In this document: piece by piece, positions 47,253 through 59,640 of the stretch
Numbering within the stretch: the first letter of the stretch is position 1
Layout of the letters: every line of letters begins with the position of its first letter
Assembly (NCBI RefSeq): GCF_000003815.2
Contig: NC_049995.1
Location: 13,106,062 to 13,170,061, forward strand
Direction: 5' to 3'
Source of the DNA: Branchiostoma floridae
Taxonomy: Eukaryota; Chordata; Leptocardii; Amphioxiformes; Branchiostomatidae
DNA length: 64,000 nucleotides
Position numbers and translations under genes: made by a program
The notes under the pieces: generated by a model
Told to the model about the DNA's origin: nothing
Seen by the model: the letters and a program-made list of their open reading frames with translations, nothing else
The model's database searches: none

Positions 47253-47929
47253 AGAATACATAACGAACTGCACGGCCGCCATTGGTCAGGCTAAATGAGC
47301 TGTGCCTTTTCCTTTTAAAGGTGGAGTCACAAGTAATATCTGGAGATAACAGGGATAGTTTAATACGAATCGGGCATTAGGATACACTCTTTCTTCTTGT
47401 GTAGTCTCTTCGTCATAAGACAGCTGCCATACCTACAATGAGAAGCTGAGCCATTTTGTTTGCATGATTGTGGCCGAAATTTGACCACCCCTGTCTAAAA
47501 ATAATTCAACCGATTACCAATAACGAGAACGAGAAAAATATGATGTAATAGAGGTTTGATAATGTCACATTAGGATTCTTGTCCTAGCTATAAATCTTCA
47601 GATACTCAAGGTGGTTTTATTTTCACGCTTCTTGCGCTGATTTTTCACCGTGTAACCATTTCTCCGCGAACAATGTAGTTCGTCTTACTAACGCCCTTCT
47701 CTACCCACGAACCGAACACTCATTCGGTCTTGACCTTTAACTAGAAGACTATGTTTATACAGACTGAGATCCGAGCCGGTTACGGCCGGTGCATATATAT
47801 GCATGGCATGCACGAATGTTTGTTTGTAGAGAGAAGTTTCGTACAGGTGTATCTATTGAGTCTGAACAGGGTAACTACATGGCTAGGAGCCAAGTTCATG
47901 TGGTGCTACGCATTGTAAGTCATCTCATT

Positions 47930-48376
47930 TAGAAGAAATGCAGACAATATGATCCATTTTAAACAACTACTGTTCCAAATATATTATCTCAAACGTAACT
48001 AATATATGTACATTGTATATTGTGTGGATATGAATCAGGAGACATATATTGTTGGCATGGCATAACGAAACTCTATACCAAATAGTCTATAAGCAAGCTC
48101 CCGTCGTTTGCATAAACATTAGGAAAGTCTTCATAAACAAGCTTCTTGACCCTTCCCAGGCCTTGCCCTTCTTTTTGTCACCCCAGCACGGTCCGTACTG
48201 TGCTTTCGTATAAAGATAACAAGACGAAAAGGAAACTTACTAGGAGATAAGTGCCAAAATCTTTAAAGGAAATCATGATCAGCTTAGAATATACACGTAA
48301 AGACACACACAGACTCGCACAGTGCGACATACACACTCCCGTGCGCGCAAACACACACACATGCACACACGCACGC

Positions 48377-48411
<35 letters not shown>

Positions 48412-48465
48412 CACACACGCACACACACACGCACGTACGCACGCACACACACACACACACTTCGA
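47930..48465. repeat. Segmental duplication upstream of membrane protein B, ending in a CA array
   Basis: Counterpart of 44470-44965, in the same orientation and order: gacaatatgatccattttaa, acaactactgttcc, ctcaaacgtaact, ttggcatggcataacgaaac, gtttgcataaacatta, then CA-rich sequence at 48303-48460. Confidence 0.75.
48303..48462. repeat. (CA)n microsatellite
   Basis: CA runs with CGCA interruptions. Counterpart of the array at 44780. Confidence 0.95.
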
Positions 48466-48709
48466 AAGTAATGTCATCACACATTGCAGCAGTCGTCAAA
48501 TAGCATCACACAAGCTGTTGGAATGTTAATTGGCTAAATATGAATGATCTACAATACACTTGTGGGCCCCCATGTCATGTAGACTAATGCTTTGCTCTAT
48601 GAAAAAAATAGACGCCTTTGAGAAGTGAATGAACTTTGACGGGGATTGTACCTCATAACCGTGTTGAAAGGTGGCGTTGTGAATATCTGATATCGGTGCT
48701 TTCTTTCAC

Positions 48710-48830
48710 ACAACCAGCAGCAAACTACCGCCGCCTACATAGGCTACATATAGCAGCGAGAACTAGCACTCCAGTTAGAAGCTCTGAGGAAGGTGTCTGA
48801 TAGGCATTGAAACGTCAGCAGGCGAGATCT
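48710..48830. repeat. Dispersed repeat with cgaaacgtcagcagg core, second copy
   Basis: ccgccgcctacataggc, gaagctctgaggaaggtgtc and aggcattgaaacgtcagcag match the 37.6 kb copy. Confidence 0.65.
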
Positions 48831-49472
48831 TATTGAAAAGAAAACCCCAATGCCCGAGATTCGACACACAGCTCAACTTTTTTTCGGATCTAAATCTCAT
48901 CAAATTAATCAAAAGAAGGCCCGTTTTTAATGTCTTTTGTTTGGATTAAAGAGCAAAAACAGAGTCTATAAGTACAGTCATACATACCGACTATATCACG
49001 ATGGTTTAAATAATGATACACGACACTAAATGGTGACCAAACCGTCAAGTTGTTTTAATACAATCTTGTCAGTAAAACAACTGTCCAATTTACATAGTTT
49101 GTCAATTTAACTATGGTGTGACATAGACAGTTATGTCTGTGTCCAAATCAAAATTTCACTATGACAGTTATGTACAATATAGCACGAATTAAAGGTGCAT
49201 GTGATATGCAATGATATTAGCAAAAATGATGACTTTCTTGTATATCTAGTAACGTTAAAAATAGTACTGACTCTAGAAAAGGATCAAATTAAACATGACG
49301 AAGATGCAACAACCTTAGCCCCCTGTTTGATATACACAACAAATCATAAAACCCCAGAAAAAGTAATATTCTTTAAAATGTGGATGTTTACTTTAATTTG
49401 ACTTTATGTATTGTCCACGATTAGGTTGTTAATCGACGATTCTTCTCATTACGATTCCTTGCAGTCATAAGT

Positions 49473-52400
49473 TCAATATTGTGGATTGAATTCATCTCCT
49501 TTTGATGCCGGATTGTCATAGCCTCTTTCCTGGACTCCAGATGGCGCACCTGGGGATACAAAAGAAAGAGCATTCAGACGCCATGTTACTAAATATATAA
49601 ATCACACGTGTTTGTGCATATGTGTAAAGAACACAAAAGCAGTTCTCCATCAACTACTGTTGAAATAAGTAACTTATCTTCCCAGTGTTTTGCTGAATTG
49701 CTTTACCAGAATGGTGCTAAAATGTATTCAGTTAACAAGCGAATAATGCCTATGCACGGACTGATCCTGACCCCTCGCTGTAGACCCTAGACATTGTATG
49801 CGCTATCCTAGACTATCTATATACATTCTTTAAATATTCTTCTTCTTGTACTGTACTTACAATATTGTTGTTCTGTAATAATCTTTATCCTGTCCATGTC
49901 AAATTCCCTTTGTATTGTTTTTTTTTTGTCTCTGTCAGTGGGGCTAGGTTTTTGTAGTACAAACCAATAAATGATAGATAGATGAATAATACTGTAACAT
50001 ACCTTCCGGTCGCGGGTTGCTATGCGACGGCCTCCCCTGGTCTACCAAAGCAGCAGGAGGCACTGAAGAAAAGAGAAATATCCCAACTCATGATCTTTAA
50101 CATTTGTTGATATTACGTTGGTATTAGCTATATATGCTAGAAAGATCCAACACCACCAGACACTCATGTGTCAGGGCCAGAGGGAGACCACGCCACAGGT
50201 GGATAGAGGGAGTGGCAGAGACCCTCCGTGCACACGGCCTGACTCTCCAGGAGGCTACACACCTGCTGGCTGCAGAGAGACGTATACACCCACCCCACCC
50301 CCGGCATAAGCGGAAGGGTAAAGAAAGAAAGAAGAAGATAGTAATACATGTGGAAGTTTAAGATTTGAAATGATAAGACATACGTTATGTTTGAAACAGT
50401 GACATACCATTTTGGTTGGTAAGCGACGGTCTTTGTTGGGCCATTGGAACAGGAGGCGCTATACAAACAATAAACAATAATAATATAAAGATCTTGTTTT
50501 TTTTCAATACCATATTTTGCCACAGGGTCTACTAACAGTTCTCCTGTATTACCAATGTGTTTAGATCATCTTACATGCAATAGATGACAAAAGTAAAAGG
50601 ATATTTCTGAAAAACAAAAGACTGGCTGTTTGAAAAAAAGGTCGCACGAAATGATCCCTTACCCTTTAGAATGCTCCGTGGAGCGACAACCGGCTTCGGT
50701 TCTTCTTCAACGACTTCAGGTGCTGTAAGAAAAGTAGACATTTCCCATATCTCATTCCAAGGAAATGCACATTAATCATTTTATCTATAACGATACATTT
50801 ATCTACATAGTGAGAAGTGGTTCCAGAGCTATGTGTGTCACAAGGAACGTACAATGTAGTAGATTGTGTATCAAAACGTGAGTGATTGCGTATTTGTTTG
50901 CATATATGATGGAACATATGCCTTTCTTGTACACAAATCCTTCCTTCTTGCTCACGTTGTGTACATTCCTTGTGGCAAACATAACGCTTTAAACACTTCA
51001 CACCTGTGTCGCTAGGTGGCACGTAAGAGGAACATGGTCATATTCGAGAAAATTCCGAAAGAAAACTTGCAAAGCCCATGTACATACTTCTATCTCAAGA
51101 TAAACAAATCGTAGCTATTGTATTTCATGGAAGAGGACTCCAGAAAGATTGATGGACAGCCACTCATACTCGAGTATGGCAAGTCTACTGATACAGGTGG
51201 TTGTATGTCAACACTAATGTAAATTCCTTAATAAATAAATAAGCAAACATATACAGCTACGGGACATAGCGCCTTGTCAAAGAGGATTTACTGCTCTTTT
51301 TATCAGTAACCTGAGCTTCAAGTGGCCCATCTTGAAGACGAGTTACGAAAAGAAGGAAGAATAAAAGACGTTTGTGTATGTTGCTGCTGAGTTCCCACCT
51401 TCCTCGTCCTGAGACTGTTTCCGCCTGCGGATATAGTAGGCTGCTCCACCGAAGGCACCCAGACCGGCAAACACCGCTAGCACGATTACCAGGGTGATCT
51501 CACCGGGAAGGCCTGCAAATAGCAACAATTCTGTGATACTTGTCACAATGTGGAGACTCATATGTATAAGGATTAAGCGACTAGGGATCAAGCCTTCTTA
51601 CACGATAATTCTAAGAAACTCGGTAGCTGATGATTATGATAATCCGCCAGGACAATCGTTAGGGTGATCTCACAGGAGAGGTCTGTAAATATCAACAATT
51701 CAGTGATGCTTCTGGATACGCACATGTATATTGATAAGTCCTCTTACCTGATAGCTCTAAGAAAATCAATAGATGATCGTTATGATACTTTAGATTACAC
51801 TAACAAGTCACAGTTTTGAGGTAGCTTTTAGACTAGAGTAGACACAGTCTATATTGTTCCACACTACTTGCTTGTTTGTCGTCTTTTATGTTATCTGCAA
51901 TTAGCACTTGGGCAAGAATTTGCAATAAAATATCATTACCTGAATCTTCCTGTGTCTGAGGCTCTCTTATGAGTGGTTGTTCTGGAATTATAAAAAAAAA
52001 CAAAAACAATTGTATTGTCACATTTGTATGATAGATATGCTAAAATTCGTATCAGAGGATCATTTGTGTGCCAAATTTGTAAAGTCTGTGTTACAGTGTG
52101 TAAGTCAGGTGTGATATGAAAGATCTTGCAAGAATGGATGGATTAGGCAATGTGAGTTAGTGAGTGAGTGAGTGAGTGAGTGAGTGAGTGAGTGAGTGAG
52201 TGAGTGAGTGAGTGAGTGAGTGAGTGAGTGAGTGAGTGAGATTGAGTGAACGAGTGTATAAGTGTATGAGTGAGTGAAGGTCTGAGTTGATAAATAGACG
52301 AGAGAATGAACAAACCAGCGAAAGACAAATGTTATATTAAGGTTTACCTTTGAACTGTAAGGTTTTCTTGGCGTTGGTAGACCCTAAGACGTTGGAAGCT

Positions 52401-55400
52401 GTACATCTATAGGTCCCGCTATCTTTCGGAGAGGCAAACACTATCTTCAGTGTGTTCCCAGCAGCCACTGCGCCATCCGGAAGTGACGTCCCATCCCGGC
52501 TCCATTGGTACGTGGGTTCCAAAACGAGGCCGCCCTCAGCTGCGCATGTCAGAGTGACGTCATCGTACTCCATGAGGGACTCGATATTTGCCGGCGATGT
52601 TGTGATACCTGTGACTATCGGCGGTCCTAAAAAAATAAAAGACTGACCACTTTAAACTCGAAAAACGACACGAATTCATGGTAAGAAAGGTTATGTCAAT
52701 AGTTCTTAATCGAAAACTATACATTTTTACTTATTCCCTATTAGTAATAAACATGCCCGGATAAGTTAAAGTATGAAGTATGAACGTATGAATTTAAAAA
52801 AAAAGGCTCTATCCATGATTGAGGTAACAAAGTATAGTGAATTTGAACTTGCATATCATTGAAAGAAGAATGCATGTTTAGATAACATCGTCACTCAGTT
52901 TATAAATACTCATAGAATTAGTTGCACTGTGTAATAATTTCCAAGACATCAATAATGTAGGCGCACAGTAAAGTTATGTGAAACAAGGGATGTACAAAAG
53001 TGTGTACCTAGTTTTCCTGACACCTGCATGGCAGTAGTTAAGGAGGGGTGGCTGGCGTCGCACCTGTACGTCACCGTCCCTGCACCTGAACTGTTCGCCC
53101 TGACCGTGAAGTTGACACTGACCCGGGCGTCCTGGTAACCCTGTCCGTCGGTGACGACATCGACCCTGCCCGCTGGCACCGCCACTCCGTCCCGGTACCA
53201 GGTCAGGTTGGCGGCGGGGAAGCCGTGCAGCGCCGTGCATGTCAGGTTCAGGTGCCCGGTAGCTTCGCTGTAGTCGCCGGTGATCTTTGGTGCGTGTGGG
53301 GCAACTGAGAAAGAGACGAGGAAGGACCCCTGTGAAAATTTAATCTCTACAAGTGCATAGAATACGAACATTTACTTCCGGACGTTTCGAGTGAAATCCC
53401 CCACTCTTTATAGTAACTTGCTATATCAATATCTGAAATCTTTAGTAACCATAGAAATTATTTAGTAGCTTTTGTAAAAATTTACGTAACTAATAAAAGA
53501 GAGACATTGCTTTTCATATATATTGCAATGTATGAATTATATTAATAAGCTGTAAGCTTAAAACGGTAATGTCGAACAGGCAATACAAAATGTATTCTCT
53601 AAAGAGCGTCCACTAGTTTTCATCGGTGTCTGACAATGGGTCAGATGATTTAAAGTGAATGTATTTCTTTTACTTCCAGACCTTTGCAAATGAAGGACGC
53701 AGACATACAGCTTGAAACGAACAATAACTAATCAACTCACCTAGTACCCTTAGATCGATGTTTGCGGTGACTTCCTGCGGGACGCCTGACACCATGGCCC
53801 CGACCAGACACTCGAACTGCCCGTTGTCTGAGAAGCGGGTTTCGTTGAGCCGCAGGGAGGCGGTACTCGCGTCAGCTGTCACTAACGACGCTCTGCCTTC
53901 GTACCCCCGGAACGCTGTCTCCTATTTAACAATGTTCGCGAGAGATTGGAGATAATGCAACGTGGATGTGATGATATGGTAGATAAACAGTATGTCAGAA
54001 ACTGGTATTTACACTACATTGAAATTTTATGACTAGACTTAAGGTAGCTTTGTTTGGTTTGGTTTGACTTTTCTTTGACATTTAATCACAAGTCCCAATA
54101 TCGAAGCCAATTACAGTTTGATGCCCATATTCCCCTCCAATCTAATTCTATTCTATTCTATTCTATTCTATTCTATTCTATTCTATTCTATTCTATTCTA
54201 TTCTATTCTATTCTATTCTATTCTATTCTATTCTATTCTATTCTATTCTATTCTATTCTATTCTACTCCATTCTATTCTATTCTATTCTATTCTATTCTA
54301 TACATTGATTCATGTTCAAATTGATTGATAGACATGTTTGTTTACCTGTGGAGGGTTAGTGAAGTAGAACACCACCGGTACTCTGTTCCCTCCCATGGTC
54401 CGCTCGTACCATTTAATCTCCCTCAGCGAGTCCCCACTGCCTAACGTGTATGTACAGGGCAGCACAGCGGGCTGACCCAGGGGGACCTGCACACTCGGCT
54501 GGGGGCTTTGGACGGTCAGCTGGGCTAGAGCTGCTGTGAGGAGACACAGAGTGAATAACTATAAGGAGTTTATAGACAAAGACAATCTGACATGTTCAGT
54601 TTCACTGACGAAGGATAGTGGATTCTATCCGAAACGTCTGACCGTTTCAAAACCATATCCACTTGCTTGAGTAACTACCTTTTGGCATATCTTATTACCT
54701 GGATATCTAACCTTTTAAAATCTGACATGTTTGTTTTCAAGGATTATGAAAAATAGGCAGGTAAAAGTTTTATTGATTCAATGAAAAGAGATCTTAGATG
54801 TAGAAAACTTGGGAACTAAAGCTACCTATATATGTATTGAAAAAGAAAACAAACAAGACAGAACAATTCAGATTGACGGTTGATCTAAATTTTATTTGAA
54901 ACCAGTTTGCCCGAGGGCCTGTTCTCATAATCATTCAACTTGCACGAAGAGCCGTGTGTGGGCTAGAATTCTAGATCTGCATCTGTTTTCTCGTGTGAGG
55001 GATGTTGACATGTAAAACACCTCTTCGACTTCAGAAGTGTCCCCATGTTTCAGTAGTTGTAGCTTACCTCCAAGCAGATCCTACGGTAGCATAAGATAGT
55101 ATCGAAAGCTGCCAGAGGAGTGAAGCCGTCCTATAGGTGTGTGTTTGGCAACCGGAGTGGCTATTGACTCCCTTTAGCCAGCTGTACTACTTAGCCAGCT
55201 TTGATAATATCTTATACCACTGGTAAATCTGCCTGGAGATTAGTTGCAACAGCATCGGGGTGATTGTCGATACACTTTTACATTCATTCAGTTCACCTTT
55301 GACAGATCATTCTTTCAAAGGTCGTGACATGAATAACACATTGGGAATAACAGAAGCCGTGTACAATACATACAGGTGTTCAAAGTTCTCATTGACAAAT

Positions 55401-57294
55401 ACAGAGAATATTTCATGGCTTCTAGGTGTCTAGAAGTTTTTGCAATGTTTACACAATGAAGGGAAAATGTGCTTTACAAAGAGTGAATAATATCAGGTGT
55501 GGTTTTAAATAGAACAGTGAGATTGCACCTGTACCCAGGCTTACAATGTCCTCAAATTGCCCCAATCCTAACGTACTTGTCATGCTTGAACTGTTACCCC
55601 AAACACGAGGCGCCGCTAAGTAAGCATGTTTGCCGGGTCAGACCCGCAGGGCATGCGGTGACCGGCGGTTGACCCGCCGAGGAAGGTGGTCCAATCCACC
55701 CGCTGTTTATTCAAATAGTTTAATCAATACATTCGTAACTTGGCAGGAATAACGTTTACTACATTGTCTATGCCGATATTCGAAAAATAGATTAGTTGTT
55801 GAGTTTTGCTAAATATTAGTAATATCTCTATAACAACCCCCATGTATTCCATATGTATTGTCTCTGTTTTTGTCAGCATAGCCTGGATACCATACCCCAA
55901 CCTCAAAATATATTTCGTGTTGGGCGATAGATAGTTGAGATCGGGCTGGGGAAATTTGGTAACCAGGCTATTGTCTGCAGGGCTAGCCCTTAATAACCAC
56001 AGGCTAGTTGGGAAGCCCTGGTTGTGTGTTCTGAACAGCACAAACCGATAAATAAATAAGTGTATGTACATGCGGACATATATTGTGTCTGTCTTGCAAT
56101 AAAATTCTTCTTCAGAATAATTCCATCGGAGGGTAAATCATTGAGGTTTTTTTTTCTGACGCCACCTGTCAACGTTGCGACAGACGGTTACAGCCCTCTG
56201 GCTGTTTCAGAAGAAATTGGTCCCTGTGCTGAATGAAATTATATCTAAATAAAAGGGTGTGTTTCAAGTCTTCGACATCACAAGTCATATCTCGATATTC
56301 CTTGTTCCAGAGGTAGAATCAAGTCCAGTGGGGTGAATGATTTGGTCTCATATCTGTTCGCACCTGGGCGCTAATAGCCCGGCAGGGGGTATTGTCATAA
56401 TTAACGCTATTACCATAAATCCGACAGGTTACATATAAATCCACTACGAAAAGTCGTCTCCATTTTAACGGCCGTAAGATGCAACCGTGCATATATGGAA
56501 GGAGGAGATTTAACAAACGCATTTTTCGTCAAAATGACACGTGATGATATATACAACCCCGGTGGATGAATATCAAACGCGGTTACCTATGACAAGTTTG
56601 AATTAAGCCTGTGTATTGAGGTAAATAGAGAGCAAGTACGTTAAAAAGAGTTAAGCCGACCACAACGTACACACAAACAGACCGCAGACAAGAAGTCAGT
56701 AACAAAAAGTTGATGACTTTAGTTGTGATGTAAATGTTTACAGTGTAAATAATAAAAAGCCCGTTCAACCTGTTGTGGCGCAAAAAGGTTATAGGCCATC
56801 AAGGGGCGTTTTGTTATTGTTGGGATATCATAAAGAATTATACATGGAATATGGGTATCCTAGGAAGACTACAACTGTGCCAAAACCCTAGTGCTAGTTT
56901 TGTTAACTTTCATTAATCAAAAGGGTACCAGGGTCGCTACGAATAGAACGCGTGTAGCATACATGTATGTACACCTGTACAACTGTTATCACTAACGACA
57001 AATGTAAACGCACCAGTCTGATCGTCTTTGCATAAGTCAACAAAGTCTTAGTCCATTGTTTACCTTTTAACCGCTGATTGTTGTACGTTTTAGCCTATAA
57101 ATCAATCGGTAACGTTACCTATAATTTTACCGTGACGAACTGAAATACTAGAAAACGTAAAACATAGGCAATCCGCAGTCTATTGGCAACATATGGACAC
57201 CTGTTACATATAGTAATACATAACAAGTATCATATTCTTCCCTACCTTTAGTCAGCAATAGAAGAGGAAGAAATGACAGAAGATGCCTCGTCAT
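49473..57294 (-). CDS. Ig-superfamily type I membrane protein, V plus two further Ig domains, eleven exons
   Basis: Exons in coding order: 57246-57294, 54346-54533, 53741-53921, 53008-53304, 52348-52626, 51940-51981, 51399-51512, 50663-50722, 50408-50458, 50003-50062, 49473-49549. They join to 465 codons plus stop. Signal peptide is about 1-20 (ends ALAQ). The V-type domain, split over exons 2-3, has Cys43, Trp58 and Cys117 (SDNGQFEC). Domain 2 has Cys162, Trp175 and Cys221, and four N-glycosylation sequons. Domain 3 has Cys266, Trp280 and Cys313 (DSGTYRC). The transmembrane segment is about 351-373, followed by RRRK. The cytoplasmic tail is proline-rich and encoded by four short exons. It contains GYDNP and ends in FNPQY. 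Exons 4-10 are all phase 1-1. The layout recalls nectin/CD155, MCAM and related adhesion molecules, but orthology cannot be set by eye. Confidence 0.9.
49885..49985. repeat. LINE-like 3' tail repeat, copy 2
   Basis: tcctgtccatgtcaaattcc, gtctctgtcagtggggctag and acaaaccaataaatgataga. Ends in short ATAG repeats. Confidence 0.5.
50003..50722 (-). other. Three phase-symmetric cytoplasmic mini-exons of the Ig gene
   Basis: Exons of 60, 51 and 60 bp, all starting and ending in phase 1, so each can be skipped without a frameshift. The 51-bp and second 60-bp exons look like duplicates: PPVPMAQQRPSLTNQN against PPAALVDQGRPSHSNP. The nucleotide similarity includes ccgtcgc.ta.caacc and the same tatgt donor side. 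Confidence 0.7.
50130..50345 (+). pseudogene. Non-LTR retrotransposon C-terminal fragment in an intron
   Basis: The frame reads RGRPRHRWIEGV, then LRAHGLTLQEATHLL, then a basic tail. RGRPR-x-RW-x5-L-x3-GLTL-x-EA is a recurrent C-terminal motif of animal LINE polyproteins. It lies between exons 9 and 10 of the Ig-domain gene, antisense to it. Confidence 0.65.
52149..52242. repeat. (GTGA)n microsatellite
   Basis: More than 20 gtga units, in intron 5 of the Ig gene about 100 bp from exon 5. Confidence 0.97.
54143..54302. repeat. (ATTCT)n microsatellite
   Basis: About 30 attct units with one variant near 54265. It ends about 45 bp from the donor side of Ig exon 2. Confidence 0.97.
54601..54715. 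repeat. Dispersed repeat with cgaaacgtctgacc core, in an Ig gene intron
   Basis: cactgacgaaggatagtgga to ttttggcatatcttattacc. It lies in intron 1 of the Ig gene. Confidence 0.75.
55066..55243. mobile_element. Short palindromic MITE taatctccaagcag, copy 2
   Basis: Left tacctccaagcagatcctac and right gtaaatctgcctggagatta are inverted, with inner cataagatagtatcg against gataatatcttat. It lies in intron 1 of the Ig gene. Confidence 0.7.
55970..56062. repeat. LINE-like 3' tail repeat, copy 3
   Basis: ctgcagggctagcccttaat, cacaggctagttgggaa and cacaaaccgataaataaata. It lies in intron 1 of the Ig gene. Confidence 0.5.
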
Positions 57295-57908
57295 CCTGAA
57301 GAAGAAGTCTTGGATACAAGTCCGAAATTTAAGTGTCTCAAGAACAGGTGCTATAGCAGCTCCCTTGTCAAACGTGTGCAAAGTTCACGTCCAAATGGCA
57401 GCACAAAACAAGGCTAGTTGATCATTAACCATCGGCTGTTCCTGTTGTTACAGTTCTGCAAACTGACGCTCATACGATGCCTTAAAGTCCAACACGTATA
57501 GTAGAAACTCGGTGAGATCAATGGCCAGTCACAAACGTCGTACAAGTCTTTGTCGTAAGATTTTCAGTAAAGGCTTTGTGAAAATCGACTGGGATTCTAC
57601 GACACCTTTCGCGTCACAAACAGACGAAATTTGTACAACACTTCCACGATTATCGTCGGTTCGCTGTCGTAAGCCTGTCGTGCGATGAACTATATGCAGC
57701 AGGTTGTTAGTTACACGAGCACATCCCCACGAATGGGATTCCGGAATGTAGCACTTGTCTGATTTGTGCTGAGTGTTCAAACCTGAAACCGTTGGGACCT
57801 GCTGATTTGCATGTGAAAGGGGGCAGGTCCGCGGCAGGTGGTGCGGAACAGGTGTGACGAGACACTGCAGTGGTCAGCTGTCTGGGTCACAGGGCCTTAC
57901 GCGACTTC

Positions 57909-58084
57909 ACCTTTATCCGTGGGGTAACCTATATCCGTTGATTACCAAAACAGAGTATATAGGGATAATAGGTCGACGAACTGTGGCTCTAAATTGCAAT
58001 ATATGTATTTCAAAATATTGCAGTTTAAAACCACCGTCGGTCGCTCCCTAAATACCGTGATTTTTCAAAACAACAGATATAGGA
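57909..58084. mobile_element. MITE of the ttatccgtggggtaacc family, copy 3
   Basis: Left end cctttatccgtggggtaacc is intact. The right end stops after caacagatatagg, so it is truncated. The interior has tatatagggata and a degenerate palindrome. It lies upstream of the Ig gene. Confidence 0.7.
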
Positions 58085-58121
58085 ACTATACATATCAGAT
58101 TGTATTCAATCTGTGAAATCG

Positions 58122-58300
58122 AATAAATAAATAAATAAATAACTGAATAGTCAGGTACCCATCTTTTACACCTGGGTTAAGTAAGGAAGGTCGTGTAAAG
58201 TGCCTTTCCCAAGGGCACAACGTCGGGGGCACGGCGGTGATCGAACTCAGGACCTCTAGATTCAAAGCCGAACGCTCTATCAGTTACGCCACACACGACG
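58122..58300 (-). mobile_element. tRNA-derived SINE with short A-rich tail repeats
   Basis: Read on the minus strand: A-box-like tggcgtaactgatagagcg, then a B box gagttcgatcac about 35 bp on, then a body with gtgcccttgggaaaggcac and a tail of four ttta units. This family differs from the 1.5 and 3.8 kb SINEs. Confidence 0.75.
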
Positions 58301-58397
58301 TTATATAAGTAGATACTCTACAGTGGTCCTCGAAGACGCCACAAGAGGATATTGGTGTTTGAAATGCGTTGATGGCTACAACGATGGTAATAATCAC

Positions 58398-58686
58398 CAG
58401 GGCTCGAAATACTTTTTTCTGCATACCTGCACCGGTGCAGGTAACATTGACAATTACCTGCACCAGACAAATTTTACCTGCACCACTCTGAATTTAGGTT
58501 TATAGTTATAGGTAGTAACATTCAATGCAGTTAATAACAATCCACAAACACTTACATATGACATTTACGTATTAAACCCAGTACATGGACCAGTGCAGGT
58601 TAGGTGCAGGTAGACACCAGAAATACCTGCACAGCTCCAATTTCACCTGCACTAACGTGCATATGCAGGTGGTATTTCGAGCCCTG
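58398..58686. mobile_element. hAT-like MITE with 5-bp target duplication
   Basis: Ends cagggctcgaaatac on both strands, with internal ctgcacc/ggtgcagg palindromic repeats. The flanks are ATCAC on both sides (58393-58397, 58687-58691). The TIR looks hAT-like, but the 5-bp duplication points to a hAT subgroup or another superfamily. Confidence 0.8.
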
Positions 58687-58929
58687 ATCACGTATAGGTT
58701 ACCTCTTGGTACATGTAAGAGTAGACCGTGTTATGAGAGCTCCTCTAGGCACAGGGGCGGGGCTAGACATCCTTTGATATATTTTTCTATGTATGCCATG
58801 CAGGGATTTTCACATGTCGTTATGTATTTATATTTCAGCCATACATAGTATGGTGAAATATATTGTATTCGTAATGTTTCTTTCTTTCTTTCTTCTTTCT
58901 CCTGTCAAATCTTCAAAGTGATTCATCTC

Positions 58930-59640
58930 CGCCGTTCCTGGACCGAATGACCTGAAATTTGGCACAGGGGTAGAATGGGCCAATACCTTGATGCTTTTTT
59001 CTCAGTTTTTTCATATCTGCCTCTAAAATGATTTTATTGAGATTTTTTGGTCAATTTTAGACCAAAACTGTATATTTTGGCCTCTGTACCCTGGTATTAC
59101 AACCAAATGAGCTGAAATTTGACAGAGATGTGCCTTGATAATGCCTCCATATAAATTCGATAACACTTTTGGTGTACAGTACAACAAAATGCTTATTTTT
59201 GCGATTTTTTGACCAATTTTTGACCAAAAAAGGACACTTTTGGCCCCTGTACCCTGGTATTACAACCAAATGAGCTGAAATTTGACAGAGATGTGCCTTG
59301 ATAATGCCCCCATATAAATTCAATAACACTTTTGGTGTACAGTACAACAAAATGCTTATTTTTGCGATTTTTTGACCAATTTTTGACCAAAAAAGGACAC
59401 TTTTGGCTCCTGTACCTTGGTATTGCAACCGAATGAGCTGAAATTTGACACAGATGTGCCTTGATAATCCCTTCATATAAATTCAATATCACTTTTGGTG
59501 TACAGTGCAACAAAATGCTTATTTTTTGCGATTTTTGGCCAATTTTTTACCAAAAAAGGACACTTTTGGCTCCTGTACCCTGGTATTACAATTAAATGAC
59601 CTGGAATTTGGTATAGATAGGCATTAGATACATGGTAACA
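58930..59640. repeat. 163-bp tandem array
   Basis: tgtaccctgg-type starts occur at 59085, 59248, 59411 and 59574, exactly 163 bp apart. Each unit has gagctgaaatttgacagag, atgtgccttgataatgcc, acttttggtgtacagt and ttttgaccaaaaaaggacac. A more diverged unit precedes at about 58935. Confidence 0.9.

Noticed and set aside
47185-47253. 23-residue N-terminal extension of membrane protein B
   Set aside because: The extension begins at a TTG, runs across the TATA box and is not matched in paralogue A.
54054-54324. Open frames across the ATTCT array, and at 52143-52328 across GTGA
   Set aside because: Simple-sequence artefacts.
58930-59640. Possible CRISPR-like or satellite array
   Set aside because: The 163-bp units are contiguous without unique spacers. 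It is an ordinary tandem repeat.
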